From the NCBI GenBank assembly GCA_963710495.1, contig CAVQAI010000007.1, positions 62,001-126,000 of the forward strand: a DNA stretch of 64,000 bases. Direction: 5' to 3'. Of the stretch, positions 49,130 to 58,020 are shown piece after piece; the first letter of the stretch is position 1; each line of letters opens with the position of its first letter. The stretch is from Bog-756 sp963710495. Lineage in GTDB: Bacteria; Actinomycetota; Acidimicrobiia; Acidimicrobiales; RAAP-2. Under the pieces are notes generated by a model. The model made no database searches. It was not told the DNA's origin and saw nothing but the letters and a program-made list of their open reading frames with translations. A program made the position numbers and the translations under genes.

Positions 49130-49135
49130 CGCACC

Positions 49136-49897
49136 ATGCCCGATCACGCCGCGTTCGGGCCCGACGCGGGCTTCGACGGACAGAGCGTGCTCATCACCGG
49201 TTCCTCGTCAGGCATCGGCGCGGCCACGGCCCGCCGGTTCGCCGCCCTCGGGGCCGCCGTGGTGGTCAATTCGTCGACGTCGGTCGATGCCGGACGGGCC
49301 CTCGCCGCCGAGCTGCCCGGCGGCCGCTACATCCAGGCCGACATCGCCGACGAGGGCCAGGCCCGGCGGTTGGTCGAGGGGGTGGTGGAAGGCAATGGCC
49401 GCTTGGATGTGCTGGTCAACAATGCCGGGACCACCCAGGTCATCGCCCACGGCGACCTGGCCGCGGCAACGCCGGAGGTGTGGCGCCGTATCTTCGACGT
49501 CAACGTCGTCGGCACCTGGCAGGTCATCGTGGCCGCCGCCGACCACTTGCGGACCTCCGGACAGGGTCAGGTCATCAACGTCTCGTCGGTGGCCGGCGAG
49601 CGCCCGACGGGCAGCTCGATCCCGTACGCCTGCTCGAAGGCAGCGGTGAGCCACATGACCCGCCTGCTGGCCAACACGCTCGCCCCGGCGGTTCGGGTGA
49701 ACGCCGTCGCCCCCGGCCTCATCGACACTCCCTGGACGGCCGATTGGGACGCCGTGCGGCAGTTCGTCGAGGCCCAGGCTCCACTGCAGCGCTCCGGCTT
49801 GCCCGAGGACGTGGCCGAAGTCATCGTCGGACTGGCCCGGGCCGCCTACGTGACGGGCGAGGTGGTGGTGGTCGACGGCGGTCTCCACCTCCGCTGA
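49136..49897 (+). CDS. Short-chain dehydrogenase/reductase
   Basis: The 253-aa NAD(P)-dependent oxidoreductase has the cofactor loop ITGSSSGIGAATAR, NNAG (VLVNNAGTTQV), the catalytic Ser in INVSSVAG, YACSK with Tyr and Lys, and the C-terminal EVVVVDGGLHLR. This is a classical SDR of FabG-like shape; the substrate is open. ATG 49136 lies 6 nt after TACACT with no ribosome-binding site. It converges with the OsmC gene 50 bp away. Confidence 0.9.
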   Translation: MPDHAAFGPDAGFDGQSVLITGSSSGIGAATARRFAALGAAVVVNSSTSVDAGRALAAELPGGRYIQADIADEGQARRLVEGVVEGNGRLDVLVNNAGTTQVIAHGDLAAATPEVWRRIFDVNVVGTWQVIVAAADHLRTSGQGQVINVSSVAGERPTGSSIPYACSKAAVSHMTRLLANTLAPAVRVNAVAPGLIDTPWTADWDAVRQFVEAQAPLQRSGLPEDVAEVIVGLARAAYVTGEVVVVDGGLHLR

Positions 49898-49947
49898 CGC
49901 CGCCGGTCGGCTCCGGTCCGGTCCTGCGGCGGCACCCGCCCTGGTCG

Positions 49948-50385
49948 TCAGGCCATAGTGGTGGTGATGGCCAGCGCGCCCTGAAGCGTGCGGGTCACCG
50001 GCGTCCGGTCGGCGATCTCGGCCAGGCGCTGTTTCTGCCCGGTGGAGAGCTCACCGTGCACCCGGATCGAGCGTTCGATCCGCTCCTCCTTGGCCGCGCC
50101 GTCGCCGGTGCGCAACAGCCGCGCCCGCACGTCGACCGCGCCCAATCCCCAGCCCTTCCGGTTGGCGTACATCCGCAGCGTGGCCGCCGTGCACTGGACC
50201 AATCCGGCCAGCAAGAGCTGGTAGGGGTTCGGTCCCGTGTCATCGCCGCCCACTTCGGGGCCCTCGTCGGCCACGAAGCGGTGGCGGCCGGCCCGCACCT
50301 CGCCGCGGTAGCCGGTGTCGCTCGTGACCGACACCATGGCGATCGTCTGCTCGCCTTCGACGGGCGCAGCCTTCGGGGTGCTCAT
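49948..50385 (-). CDS. OsmC/YhfA-family protein with one conserved Cys replaced
   Basis: The 145-aa protein fits the OsmC fold: GGDDTGPNPYQLLLAGLVQC with the first conserved Cys, then RMYANRKGW, and a final ADRTPVTRTLQGAL. OsmC hydroperoxidases need a second Cys in a CPVxxTL motif; here it is TPVTRTL, so thiol peroxidase activity is doubtful and the YhfA-like branch fits better. ATG 50385 is chosen over the longer frame to 50523 because homology begins there. It diverges from the KdpD-like membrane fragment. Confidence 0.85.
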   Translation of the reverse strand: MSTPKAAPVEGEQTIAMVSVTSDTGYRGEVRAGRHRFVADEGPEVGGDDTGPNPYQLLLAGLVQCTAATLRMYANRKGWGLGAVDVRARLLRTGDGAAKEERIERSIRVHGELSTGQKQRLAEIADRTPVTRTLQGALAITTTMA

Positions 50386-50537
50386 GCCCGCCTCGGGGCC
50401 GCGATCGCGCGTTTCATGCCGACTTCGTAGCATCCCGCGCCCGAGCCCGTAAAAGATCCGCAAAATCGGCCCCTCCGCGGGCTCGAACTTGGTGTGGCGC
50501 ACTTTCCAAGGGACTTCGGACATGTGACAGTGGGGGC

Positions 50538-51374
50538 GTGGGATCTGTCACCCGACCCGAGCAATGGGGCCGACACGAGCCCGCCGACCTACCGGCAGGT
50601 GACGGCCTTCCGTCGACCGGCCCGGAGCCCTGGATCCTGGCCGCGGCCATCATCGCTCCGGTCGCAACCGCGGCTGCGCTGATTCCGGCACGGGCCAGAC
50701 TCGACACCGCGGACAACGCCCTCATCCTGGTCGTGGTCATCGTGGCCGTGGCCAGCACCGGACGCCGGATGGCGGCGGCCGTGGCGGCCCTGGCGTCGGC
50801 GCTCTCGTTCGATTTCTTCCTGACCCGGCCCTACTACTCCTTCCGGATCACGCGTCACCAGGACCTGATCACCGAGATCCTCCTCCTGGTCGTCGGCCTG
50901 GCCGTCGGCGAGTTGGCCGCCCGTGGTCGCCACCACCGCGCCGAGGCCCGGCAAGGTCGCCACCAGGTGGCTCTGCTCCACTCGGTGACCGAGCTGGCCG
51001 CCTCCGGCCAGGATCCCCAGCTGGTGGCGGCCACCGCGGCAGATGAGCTCCGCGATCTCCTCTCCCTGCGCGAGTGCCGGTTCAGCACCCATCTCCCGGC
51101 CGGCGTGACGGCGCAGCTGACGCCGGGCGGCGAGGTGAGGATCGGTAGCGAGACGTGGCCCACCGGCGACCTCGGATTGCCGACCCGGAACATCGACCTG
51201 CCGGTACGGAGCGGCGGATGGCTGCTCGGTCATTTCCTGCTCACCCCGACGCCGGGCAAACCCGTCCCCCCTGATCGCCTCCTCGTGGCGGTGGCCATCG
51301 CCGATCAGGTCGGCGCCGCCCTGGCCGTTGATGACGGCCCTGGCGGGCTCGCCGGCCGACCAGACAGCCGATAA
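50538..51374 (+). CDS. Stand-alone DUF4118 membrane protein with GAF-like tail (KdpD-like fragment)
   Basis: The 278-aa protein has the four-helix DUF4118 membrane domain found in the middle of KdpD. Hydrophobic segments lie around residues 33-110, with FDFFLTRPYYSFRI between helices, and a cytosolic GAF-like domain runs from about 150 to 265. No KdpD/Usp sensor and no histidine-kinase domain are attached. It may be a membrane sensor or scaffold working with the other Kdp sensor proteins located 0.6-10 kb away. GTG 50538 is the start. Confidence 0.78.
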   Translation: MGSVTRPEQWGRHEPADLPAGDGLPSTGPEPWILAAAIIAPVATAAALIPARARLDTADNALILVVVIVAVASTGRRMAAAVAALASALSFDFFLTRPYYSFRITRHQDLITEILLLVVGLAVGELAARGRHHRAEARQGRHQVALLHSVTELAASGQDPQLVAATAADELRDLLSLRECRFSTHLPAGVTAQLTPGGEVRIGSETWPTGDLGLPTRNIDLPVRSGGWLLGHFLLTPTPGKPVPPDRLLVAVAIADQVGAALAVDDGPGGLAGRPDSR

Positions 51375-51416
51375 CCGCGAACACCGATCGAGCCCGCTTT
51401 GCGGTCCTCCCAGCCC

Positions 51417-51950
51417 GTGGCGGCGGGGGCCGGTCGGCCAGCAGGCGCACGCCTCATCGTGGCGGCGATGATCGTCTGCGCCGCTGCTTTCCTGGCCGCA
51501 TGTAGCGGAGGATCGTCGCAGTCGGCGCCGACGACGACCTCACCTGATGTCACGACAAGCGTCCTCAATGCCTACCGGGGGATGTGGGCCGACTTGGTCA
51601 GCGCAGCCCGGACCTCCGACTTCCGATCGGCCCGCCTGTCCCACCATGCCTCTGGCGATGCGCTCAACCTCTTCGTACAGGGTCTCGCCAGGGACCAGCT
51701 GCACGGCATCGTGACGAGGGGTGAGCCGATCATCCACCCTGAGGTTGCGTCCTTCACCCCATCGGAAGACCCGACCCGTGCGACGGTCACCGACTGCTTC
51801 GACGACACCCACTGGGTCGAGTACCAGACCTCAGGCAAGCTGGCAAAGAATCCTCCTGGAGGCCGTCGCTCGACCAAGGCCGACCTGCAGAAGGCAGGCG
51901 GCGCCTGGAAGGTGACCCAGCTGACGGTGGGAGCCACCGGGACCTGTTGA
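51417..51950 (+). CDS. Putative lipoprotein of unknown function
   Basis: The 177-aa product has a signal sequence ending in the lipobox LAAC (VCAAAFLAACSGG), so it should be lipid-anchored outside the membrane. The mature part has a Thr/Ser linker and an NTF2-like pattern (VLNAYRGMWADLVSAART at the start, TVTDCFDDTHWVEY and AWKVTQLTVG near the end). The start is uncertain: GTG 51417 is used and TTG 51399 is possible. Its stop lies 1 bp from the stop of the converging KdpD-like gene. Confidence 0.72.
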   Translation: MAAGAGRPAGARLIVAAMIVCAAAFLAACSGGSSQSAPTTTSPDVTTSVLNAYRGMWADLVSAARTSDFRSARLSHHASGDALNLFVQGLARDQLHGIVTRGEPIIHPEVASFTPSEDPTRATVTDCFDDTHWVEYQTSGKLAKNPPGGRRSTKADLQKAGGAWKVTQLTVGATGTC

Positions 51951-51951
51951 C

Positions 51952-53154
51952 TCACGGACCATCGGTCAGGTCAACGTCCTCACCGAGATCGAACGCGAAT
52001 TCCCGCCGGGCGATGATGTGGACATCGATGGATACCGCGGCAGCGAGTCGCGAGACCTTCCGGACTGTGGATCCTCCACCCCACAGCTCCTGCCACCGGC
52101 TCCGGGCGCTCGAGCCGACCACGATCTGGGTCACATGGTCGCGGCGGGCATGGTCGACGAGGGCATGGGCGGGATCGTCTGCTTTGATCTCTTCCCAGTC
52201 GGCTCCGACGTCTGCGGCCCACTGGCGCAAGGTGTTCAACTGATCGCCGGAGGTCCGACGGGCCTCTCTGGCGGTAGTGACATGGAGCACTTGGAGATCG
52301 GCCTTGATCCGGGTCGCCATCCGGGAGGCTCGGCGCAGGATTGCATCGGCCCCTGGAGCCATGGTGACCCCGACAAGGATGCGCTCGTGTGTCTCCCACA
52401 CCGCGTCCGTTTGTCGGTCCCGGAGATACTCACGCAGCTGCCCCTCGGTCTCGTCAGCGAGGAAGCGGAGAGCGAGCTCCCTCAGCGCAGTCAGGTTGTC
52501 GGTGCGGAAGTAATGGCTGAGCGCCTGAGGGACCTTTTCGGGCGGGTAGATGTTGCCGTGGAGCATCCGCCGTCGGAGCTGCTCCGGCGAGGAGTCGACC
52601 AATTCGATCTGGTCGGCGAGGCGAACGACCCGGTCAGGCACCCGCTCGCGGATGGGTGCGTCGATGATTCGTTCCACCGCGTCGGCGATGCTCTCCAGAT
52701 GCTGCACGTTGAGCGTGGTGACCACGTCGACGTCAGCGTCGAGGATGTCCAGAATGTCCTCCCAGCGCTTCTCGTGCCGACCCGAACCCGGCACATTGCT
52801 GTGGGCCAGCTCGTCCACCAGGACGATCTGGGGATGGCGCTCGAGCACGGCATCGAGGTCCAGCTCCTTGAAGCGGGAGCCCCGGTACTCCACGACCCGC
52901 GGAGGGATGACTTCCAGGTCGTCGATCAATCGCTCGGTGCTCTGGCGACCATGGCACTCGACGAAGCCGATCGCCACGTCGGCGCCCCGCTCCCTCCGTC
53001 GGCGACCCTCGTCGAGCATGGCGTAGGTTTTGCCGACACCGGGAGCGGCGCCGAGGTAGACGCGGAACCGCCCCGTGGCCTCGACCGGCTCGGCGCCTGG
53101 CACCGCACCCACCGGGTCAACGGCTCCGGCGGGTTGGTTCGCTCCGGAGGTCAC
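51952..53154 (-). CDS. Kinase-less KdpD N-terminal protein (KdpD + Usp domains)
   Basis: The 400-aa cytosolic protein contains only the sensor half of KdpD. The KdpD domain has Walker A GAAPGVGKTYAML and Walker B VLVDELAHSNVPG, and is followed by the HGNIYPPEKVPQAL linker and a Usp domain (ILVGVTMAPGADAIL to IVVGSSARSRWQELW). There are no membrane helices, HisKA or HATPase domains. Short KdpDs occur in some cyanobacteria and Deinococcus. Here it is the last gene of the kdpFABC unit, 151 bp after kdpC. It could partner the kinase at 58021, which lacks exactly these domains. Confidence 0.88.
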   Translation of the reverse strand: MTSGANQPAGAVDPVGAVPGAEPVEATGRFRVYLGAAPGVGKTYAMLDEGRRRRERGADVAIGFVECHGRQSTERLIDDLEVIPPRVVEYRGSRFKELDLDAVLERHPQIVLVDELAHSNVPGSGRHEKRWEDILDILDADVDVVTTLNVQHLESIADAVERIIDAPIRERVPDRVVRLADQIELVDSSPEQLRRRMLHGNIYPPEKVPQALSHYFRTDNLTALRELALRFLADETEGQLREYLRDRQTDAVWETHERILVGVTMAPGADAILRRASRMATRIKADLQVLHVTTAREARRTSGDQLNTLRQWAADVGADWEEIKADDPAHALVDHARRDHVTQIVVGSSARSRWQELWGGGSTVRKVSRLAAAVSIDVHIIARREFAFDLGEDVDLTDGP

Positions 53155-53305
53155 CGGATGGCCACCCCTCGCCGGTTCGGCCGATGCGGGTGGAGATCCG
53201 GACGGAGCCGATGCCTGGCGCGGGCGATCGGGTCGAATCGGGTAGGAGCCCTCGAGTCGGCGAGACGGACCACTCGCCGAACCGTGCCTCTCCTGCGCCC
53301 GTCGT

Positions 53306-53953
53306 TCACCGGAGCTTGAGCAGCGCCTCGTTCAGCTGCAGGACGTTGATGTAGCTGCTCCCGAGGAAGCCCAGCTGTGCCCCGTTGTTCTCACGGGCGA
53401 TGAGCGCCCGCAGGGTTGCTGGAGCGATGCCGGTGGCGCTGGAGACCATCGGGATCTCGGCCATGGCGTCGGCGGCGGTGATGTCGGGGTCGATGCCGCT
53501 ACCCGAGGTCGTTACGAGATCAGGAGTTGGATTGACACCCCGCTGGTGCCAGTAGGCGACCAGAGCCTGGGTATTGCTCAACAGGACCTTGGACCGAGGG
53601 CCGAGGTTGGTTGCCCCGGATTCGCCGGAGTTCAAGACTCCGGGCTTGCCGGGGACATTGTTGGCCCCGAGCGGGTTGTCTCCCCCACCGGCGACCGGGC
53701 TCAACGAGCCGGCGTAGGGGCCGAGGGCATCCGGCCGGCCTTGGAACACGCAGCTCCCGAGCGGGTGACCGGGGCACTTCGTCTGTGACCAGTTCTGGCC
53801 GATGAGGGTCGAGCCGTTGGCGCTGATCGAGCCGTCGGCCTGGTGCTTGAACAGCAGCTGGGCGACGCCGGTGCCGGCAAAGGCATAGACGAACCCGAAG
53901 AAGACCGTGATCATCACGATCGAGATGAGTGAGCGGCGAAGATGGACGAGCAT
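53306..53953 (-). CDS. kdpC: Potassium-transporting ATPase subunit C
   Basis: The 215-aa KdpC subunit has one N-terminal membrane helix (LISIVMITVFFGFVYAFAG) and an extracytoplasmic domain. That domain has GQNWSQ, the NLGPRSK block, TTSGSGIDPDITAADA and the C-terminal VLQLNEALLKL. KdpC stabilises the KdpFABC complex and aids nucleotide affinity. It starts 13 bp after kdpB on the same strand. Confidence 0.95.
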   Translation of the reverse strand: MLVHLRRSLISIVMITVFFGFVYAFAGTGVAQLLFKHQADGSISANGSTLIGQNWSQTKCPGHPLGSCVFQGRPDALGPYAGSLSPVAGGGDNPLGANNVPGKPGVLNSGESGATNLGPRSKVLLSNTQALVAYWHQRGVNPTPDLVTTSGSGIDPDITAADAMAEIPMVSSATGIAPATLRALIARENNGAQLGFLGSSYINVLQLNEALLKLR

Positions 53954-53966
53954 CAGACGGTCTCCA

Positions 53967-56036
53967 TCAGTAGGCGTGCAGCGCGACGAGGATGAGGTCG
54001 ATCAGCTTGATGAAGATGAAGGGGACGATGATCCCGCCCACCCCGTAGATCCATACGTTTCGACGCAGGATGGCGGCCGAGCCAGCGGCGCGGAACCTCA
54101 CTCCGCGGAGTGCCAGCGGGATCAGCGCCACGATGACCAGCGCATTGAAGATCACCGCCGACAGCACTGCACTTTGTGGGCTGTGTAGTTTCATGATGTT
54201 GAGTGGCGCGAGCTGCGGATAGGTGGCGAGGAACAGCGCCGGGATGATGGCGAAGTACTTGGCCACGTCGTTGGCGATGGAGAAGGTGGTGAGCGAGCCT
54301 CGGGTGATCAGGAGTTGCTTGCCGATCTCGACCACGTCGATGAGCTTCGTCGGGTTGGAGTCGAGGTCGACCATGTTGCCGGCTTCCTTGGCGGCGGTGG
54401 TCCCGGTGTTCATGGCCACCCCGACGTCGGCCTGAGCCAGGGCGGGGGCGTCGTTGGTGCCGTCGCCGGTCATGGCGACCAGCTTGCCGCCCTCCTGCTC
54501 CGTCTTGATCAGCGCCATCTTGGCCTCTGGGGTGGCCTCGGCCAGGAAGTCGTCGACGCCGGCCTCCTGGGCGATGGCGGCCGCGGTGAGCGGGTTGTCG
54601 CCCGTGATCATCACGGTGCGGATGCCCATCTGCCGCATCTCGTCGAACTTGTCGCGGATGCCCTGCTTCACCACGTCCTTGAGCTCGATGACACCGAGGA
54701 TGTCCCGACCGTCGGCAACCACCAGCGGCGTGGATCCGGCGCGGGAGATCCGCTCCACGAGCTCGTCGAGGTCGGGAGGAACGCTGCCTCCCTGCTCGCC
54801 GGACCAGCGCTTGACCGAGTCGGCCGCGCCCTTGCGGATCTGGCGGTGGTCGACGTCCAGCCCTGACATACGGGTCTGCGCCGTGAACGGCACGAAGACG
54901 TGATCGGCCTCGAGCTCACGCTCCCTGATGTTGAAGCGCTCCTTGGCCAACACGACGATCGAGCGGCCCTCGGGTGTCTCGTCGGCCAGAGAGGCGAGCT
55001 GCGCGGCGTCGGCCACTTCCTGTTCGGTGTGGTCACCGACGGGAAAGAAATCCGACGCCATGCGGTTCCCGAGGGTGATGGTGCCCGTCTTGTCCAGCAG
55101 CAGCGTCTGCACGTCGCCGGCCGCCTCGACCGCTCGACCGCTCATGGCCAGCACGTTGCGCTGGACGAGGCGGTCCATACCTGCGATACCGATGGCCGAC
55201 AAGAGTGCTCCGATGGTGGTCGGGATGAGGCAGACCAGCAGCGACACCAGGACGACCACCGACACCGTTGCCCCCGAATAGTGGCCGAACATCTGGAGTG
55301 TCACGACCACGGGAATGAACACGATGGTGAGCACGGCCAGAAGGATGGTGAGGGCGATCTCGTTCGGGGTCTTCTGGCGGTTGGCCCCCTCCACTAGGGA
55401 GATCATCCGATCGATAAAGGTGTGCCCCCGCTCGGCCGTGATCCGCACCACGATGCGGTCGGAGAGGACCTTGGTCCCGCCGGTCACGGCCGATCGGTCC
55501 CCTCCCGACTCGCGGATGACCGGGGCCGACTCGCCGGTGATGGCCGACTCGTCGACGGAGGCAATGCCTTCGGTGATCTCGCCGTCGGAGGGGATGAGGT
55601 CGCCCGCCTCGCAGACGACCATGTCTCCCTTGCCCAGCTCCGCGGCCGGCACCTGCTCCTCGGTGCCGTCGGGCAGGAGGCGCCGGGCTGCAGTCTCCGA
55701 CCGCATCCGGCGGAGCGTGTCGGCCTGGGCCTTGCCTCGGCCTTCGGCCATGGCCTCGGCGAAGTTGGCGAACATCACCGTCAGGAAGAGCCAGATAGTG
55801 ATCGACCAGGTGAAGGTGCTGGGGTGGGCGATGGCCTCGATGAAGGTGATCACGGTGCCCACCAGGACCACGAACATGACCGGGTTCTTGATCTGGATCG
55901 CCGGGTTCAACTTTTTGAACGAGTCGACCAGGGCCTGCCGGAGGATCGGGCCGTCGAAGAGGCCGCGGGCCTCGGCCACGCCGTGGGCCTCGGTTCCCGG
56001 CCCCGGTTGACCCGGCTGGGTGGCGGTCATGGTCAT
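53967..56036 (-). CDS. kdpB: Potassium-transporting P-type ATPase subunit B
   Basis: The 689-aa P-type ATPase energises K+ uptake by KdpA. It shows the actuator loop TGESAPVIRESGG, the phosphorylation site DKTGTITLGNR, the nucleotide-binding FVPFTAQTRMSGLDV and the hinge MTGDGTNDAPALAQADVGVA. Membrane helices flank these blocks as in the family. Its ATG shares one nucleotide with the kdpA stop (TGATG), so the two are translationally coupled. Confidence 0.97.
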   Translation of the reverse strand: MTMTATQPGQPGPGTEAHGVAEARGLFDGPILRQALVDSFKKLNPAIQIKNPVMFVVLVGTVITFIEAIAHPSTFTWSITIWLFLTVMFANFAEAMAEGRGKAQADTLRRMRSETAARRLLPDGTEEQVPAAELGKGDMVVCEAGDLIPSDGEITEGIASVDESAITGESAPVIRESGGDRSAVTGGTKVLSDRIVVRITAERGHTFIDRMISLVEGANRQKTPNEIALTILLAVLTIVFIPVVVTLQMFGHYSGATVSVVVLVSLLVCLIPTTIGALLSAIGIAGMDRLVQRNVLAMSGRAVEAAGDVQTLLLDKTGTITLGNRMASDFFPVGDHTEQEVADAAQLASLADETPEGRSIVVLAKERFNIRERELEADHVFVPFTAQTRMSGLDVDHRQIRKGAADSVKRWSGEQGGSVPPDLDELVERISRAGSTPLVVADGRDILGVIELKDVVKQGIRDKFDEMRQMGIRTVMITGDNPLTAAAIAQEAGVDDFLAEATPEAKMALIKTEQEGGKLVAMTGDGTNDAPALAQADVGVAMNTGTTAAKEAGNMVDLDSNPTKLIDVVEIGKQLLITRGSLTTFSIANDVAKYFAIIPALFLATYPQLAPLNIMKLHSPQSAVLSAVIFNALVIVALIPLALRGVRFRAAGSAAILRRNVWIYGVGGIIVPFIFIKLIDLILVALHAY

Positions 56037-57730
56037 CAGAAGAACTTCCCGTGGCTGAGCTGTTCGACGATCGGGCCGAGGGCGACGGCGGGGAAGAAGG
56101 TCAGGCCACCGATGATCACGATCACGCCAATAGTGAGTCCGACGAACATTCCGTTGTCGGTGCGGAAGGTACCGAGCGATTCCGGAACCACGTTCTTGGC
56201 GGCGAGAGAACCCCCGAGGGCGAGGGCCGGGATGATGATGCCGAACCGACCGATCAGGAAGGCAATGCTTTGCGTGACGTTGTAGAAGGTGGTGTTGCCT
56301 GTCAGACCCGCCATAGCCGAGCCGTTGTTGTTGCCCGGCGAGGTGAACCCATAGAGGATCTCGCTGAACCCGTGGGGGCCGGCGTTGAGGGGGCCAGCCC
56401 GGCCCGCGTGGATGGACACGGCGATCGCCGTCAGGATGAGCACGGCGATGGGCATGACCAGGGCGCCGAAGCCGGCCAGCTTCACCTCCCTGGCCTGGAT
56501 CTTCTTGCCGAGGTACTCGGGCGTTCGCCCGATCATGAGGCCACCGATGAACACGGCGATGATGGCGTAGATGAGGAGGGTGTAGAGACCGCTTCCCACG
56601 CCGCCAGGGGTGACCTCGCCCAACATCATGCCGGTGAGCGGGCCCATACCCCCGATCGGGTTGTAGGAGTCGGTTGCGCTGTCGACAGCACCATCGGAGG
56701 TCTGCGTCATCGAGACGTTGAAGAGCGCGCTGCTCGTGTCACCGAAGCGCACCTCCTTACCCTCGGTGTTGCCCACCGTCGAGTGCACCCCGGCAGCGGC
56801 CACCGCAGGATTCTGCTGGTGCTCGGCATAGCTGGTGTAGCCGACCCACACAGCGAAGATGAGGACCATGGCGGCCAGCAGGGCGGCGCCGTGGCGGATG
56901 CTCTTGACCATTTTCCCGAAGGTGTAGGTGAGCGCGAACGGGATAGACAGGGTGAGCCAGATGTAGAGCAGGTTTGTCAACCCTGTCGGGTTCTCGAGGG
57001 GATGCGCCAAGTCGACGTTGAAGAACCCGCCGCCGTTCGTCCCGAGCTGCATGATGGGGCCCATGAAGCCGGCGGGACCACGGGCAACGGTCTGGGTGAC
57101 GCCGTTCAGCGAATCATGGATCGAGACCGGCCCGGCCAGGGTCTGCACTGCACCCTGACCGACGGCAATGAAGCCGGCGAGGAATGCCACTGGCAAGAGG
57201 ATGTAGAGCATGCACCGGGTGATGTCGACCCAAAAGTTGCCGATCGTGGGAGAGTTCCGGCGGGAGAAACCCCGCACCACAGCGATCGCGACCGCGATGC
57301 CGACGGCCGCACTCACGAACTGTTGCACGGTGAGTACGCCGATCTGCGAGAAGTACGACATCGCCGTCTCGCCGCCGTAATTCTGCCAGTTGGTGTTGGT
57401 GACGAACGAGGTGGCAGTGTTGAAACTGAGTGCCTGGCCGACGGCACCGAAATGCTGCGGGTTGAGCGGCAAAGACCCTTGGATCCTCAGCAGCAGATAT
57501 CCGACGCCAACGAACGCGGCGGAGAAGACCACCATCGAGCCGGCGTAGCGCTTCCAGTTCTGCTCCCGCTCCGGCTCGGGACCGGTCCCGAGCATCCGGT
57601 AGAACGGCCGCTCGACCCAGCCGAAGAAGTGCACCCGGCCCTCGAACACGGCCGCCATGTAGGAACCCAGGTACCGCCAGGTGAAGCCCAGGGCGATGAC
57701 CAGGATGATGATGGTCCAGGTGAAGCCCAT
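56036..57730 (-). CDS. kdpA: Potassium-transporting ATPase subunit A (channel-like)
   Basis: The 564-aa membrane protein is the K+-selective subunit, related to K+ channels/transporters. Selectivity-filter-like loops are visible (TATSFVTNTNWQNYGGE; QLGTNGGGFFNVDLAHPLENP; TSPGNNNGSAMAGL). Multiple hydrophobic segments span the whole length. Its ATG follows the kdpF stop with no gap. Confidence 0.97.
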   Translation of the reverse strand: MGFTWTIIILVIALGFTWRYLGSYMAAVFEGRVHFFGWVERPFYRMLGTGPEPEREQNWKRYAGSMVVFSAAFVGVGYLLLRIQGSLPLNPQHFGAVGQALSFNTATSFVTNTNWQNYGGETAMSYFSQIGVLTVQQFVSAAVGIAVAIAVVRGFSRRNSPTIGNFWVDITRCMLYILLPVAFLAGFIAVGQGAVQTLAGPVSIHDSLNGVTQTVARGPAGFMGPIMQLGTNGGGFFNVDLAHPLENPTGLTNLLYIWLTLSIPFALTYTFGKMVKSIRHGAALLAAMVLIFAVWVGYTSYAEHQQNPAVAAAGVHSTVGNTEGKEVRFGDTSSALFNVSMTQTSDGAVDSATDSYNPIGGMGPLTGMMLGEVTPGGVGSGLYTLLIYAIIAVFIGGLMIGRTPEYLGKKIQAREVKLAGFGALVMPIAVLILTAIAVSIHAGRAGPLNAGPHGFSEILYGFTSPGNNNGSAMAGLTGNTTFYNVTQSIAFLIGRFGIIIPALALGGSLAAKNVVPESLGTFRTDNGMFVGLTIGVIVIIGGLTFFPAVALGPIVEQLSHGKFF

Positions 57731-57820
57731 CTAGAACTTCTCGGGCTTGAACATGGCGATGCCGAGATAGATGAACATCACCGCGGCGATGCCGAGGAGG
57801 ATGCCCTGGGTGACCGTCAT
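57731..57820 (-). CDS. kdpF: Potassium-transporting ATPase subunit F
   Basis: The 29-aa single-helix peptide has hydrophobic GILLGIAAVMFIYLGIAMF and ends in KPEKF, the usual KdpF tail (PEKF/PERF). KdpF stabilises the Kdp complex. Its TAG is directly followed by the kdpA ATG, and its ATG overlaps the stop of a preceding 27-aa peptide by 4 nt (ATGA). Confidence 0.9.
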   Translation of the reverse strand: MTVTQGILLGIAAVMFIYLGIAMFKPEKF

Positions 57821-57900
57821 ACCCGGTCCAGAGCCCAGATGAGTCCGAGCATCACCAGGGCGAACCCGATGATGCCGAGCACTGCGAGGAAATCTGCCAT
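57817..57900 (-). CDS. 27-aa single-pass membrane peptide upstream of kdpF
   Basis: The frame MADFLAVLGIIGFALVMLGL... encodes one continuous hydrophobic helix and ends in a short charged tail (ALDRV). It starts 3 bp from the promoter side of the operon and its TGA overlaps the kdpF ATG (ATGA), so it is translated in step with kdpF. Many actinobacterial kdp operons have a similarly placed tiny peptide that is usually not annotated (from memory). A role as a second small Kdp subunit is possible but untested. Confidence 0.7.
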   Translation of the reverse strand: MADFLAVLGIIGFALVMLGLIWALDRV

Positions 57901-58020
57901 GGATCAAGTATCTGCCGATCGCTGTTAACAGAGTCTCAACAGGAGCCCGTAGTCCTTAATAATTTGTTGACGAGCCCATTCCTTCTGGCCGGTGGCCCAA
58001 TTCGGTATGACAATGAGGAC
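57901..58020. promoter_or_regulatory. Divergent kdp promoter/operator region
   Basis: These 120 bp separate the kdpFABC unit (left) from the sensor/regulator genes (right). They contain the palindrome CTGTTAACAG (57922-57931), an unusually AT-rich stretch (CTTAATAATTTGTTGACG, about 57954-57971) and, for the left operon, GATACT 6 nt before the ATG at 57900. KdpE-type regulators bind AT-rich sites, so this is the likely control region. Confidence 0.5.

Noticed and set aside
50385..50523. N-terminal extension of the OsmC-like protein
   Set aside because: The extra 46 codons match nothing in the family and overlap the promoter of the divergent gene.
54315..57928. Plus-strand frames opposite kdpA and kdpB, including a 625-codon frame
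   Set aside because: His/Asp/Gly-rich shadow of membrane-protein codons, with no motif; the minus-strand genes are certain.
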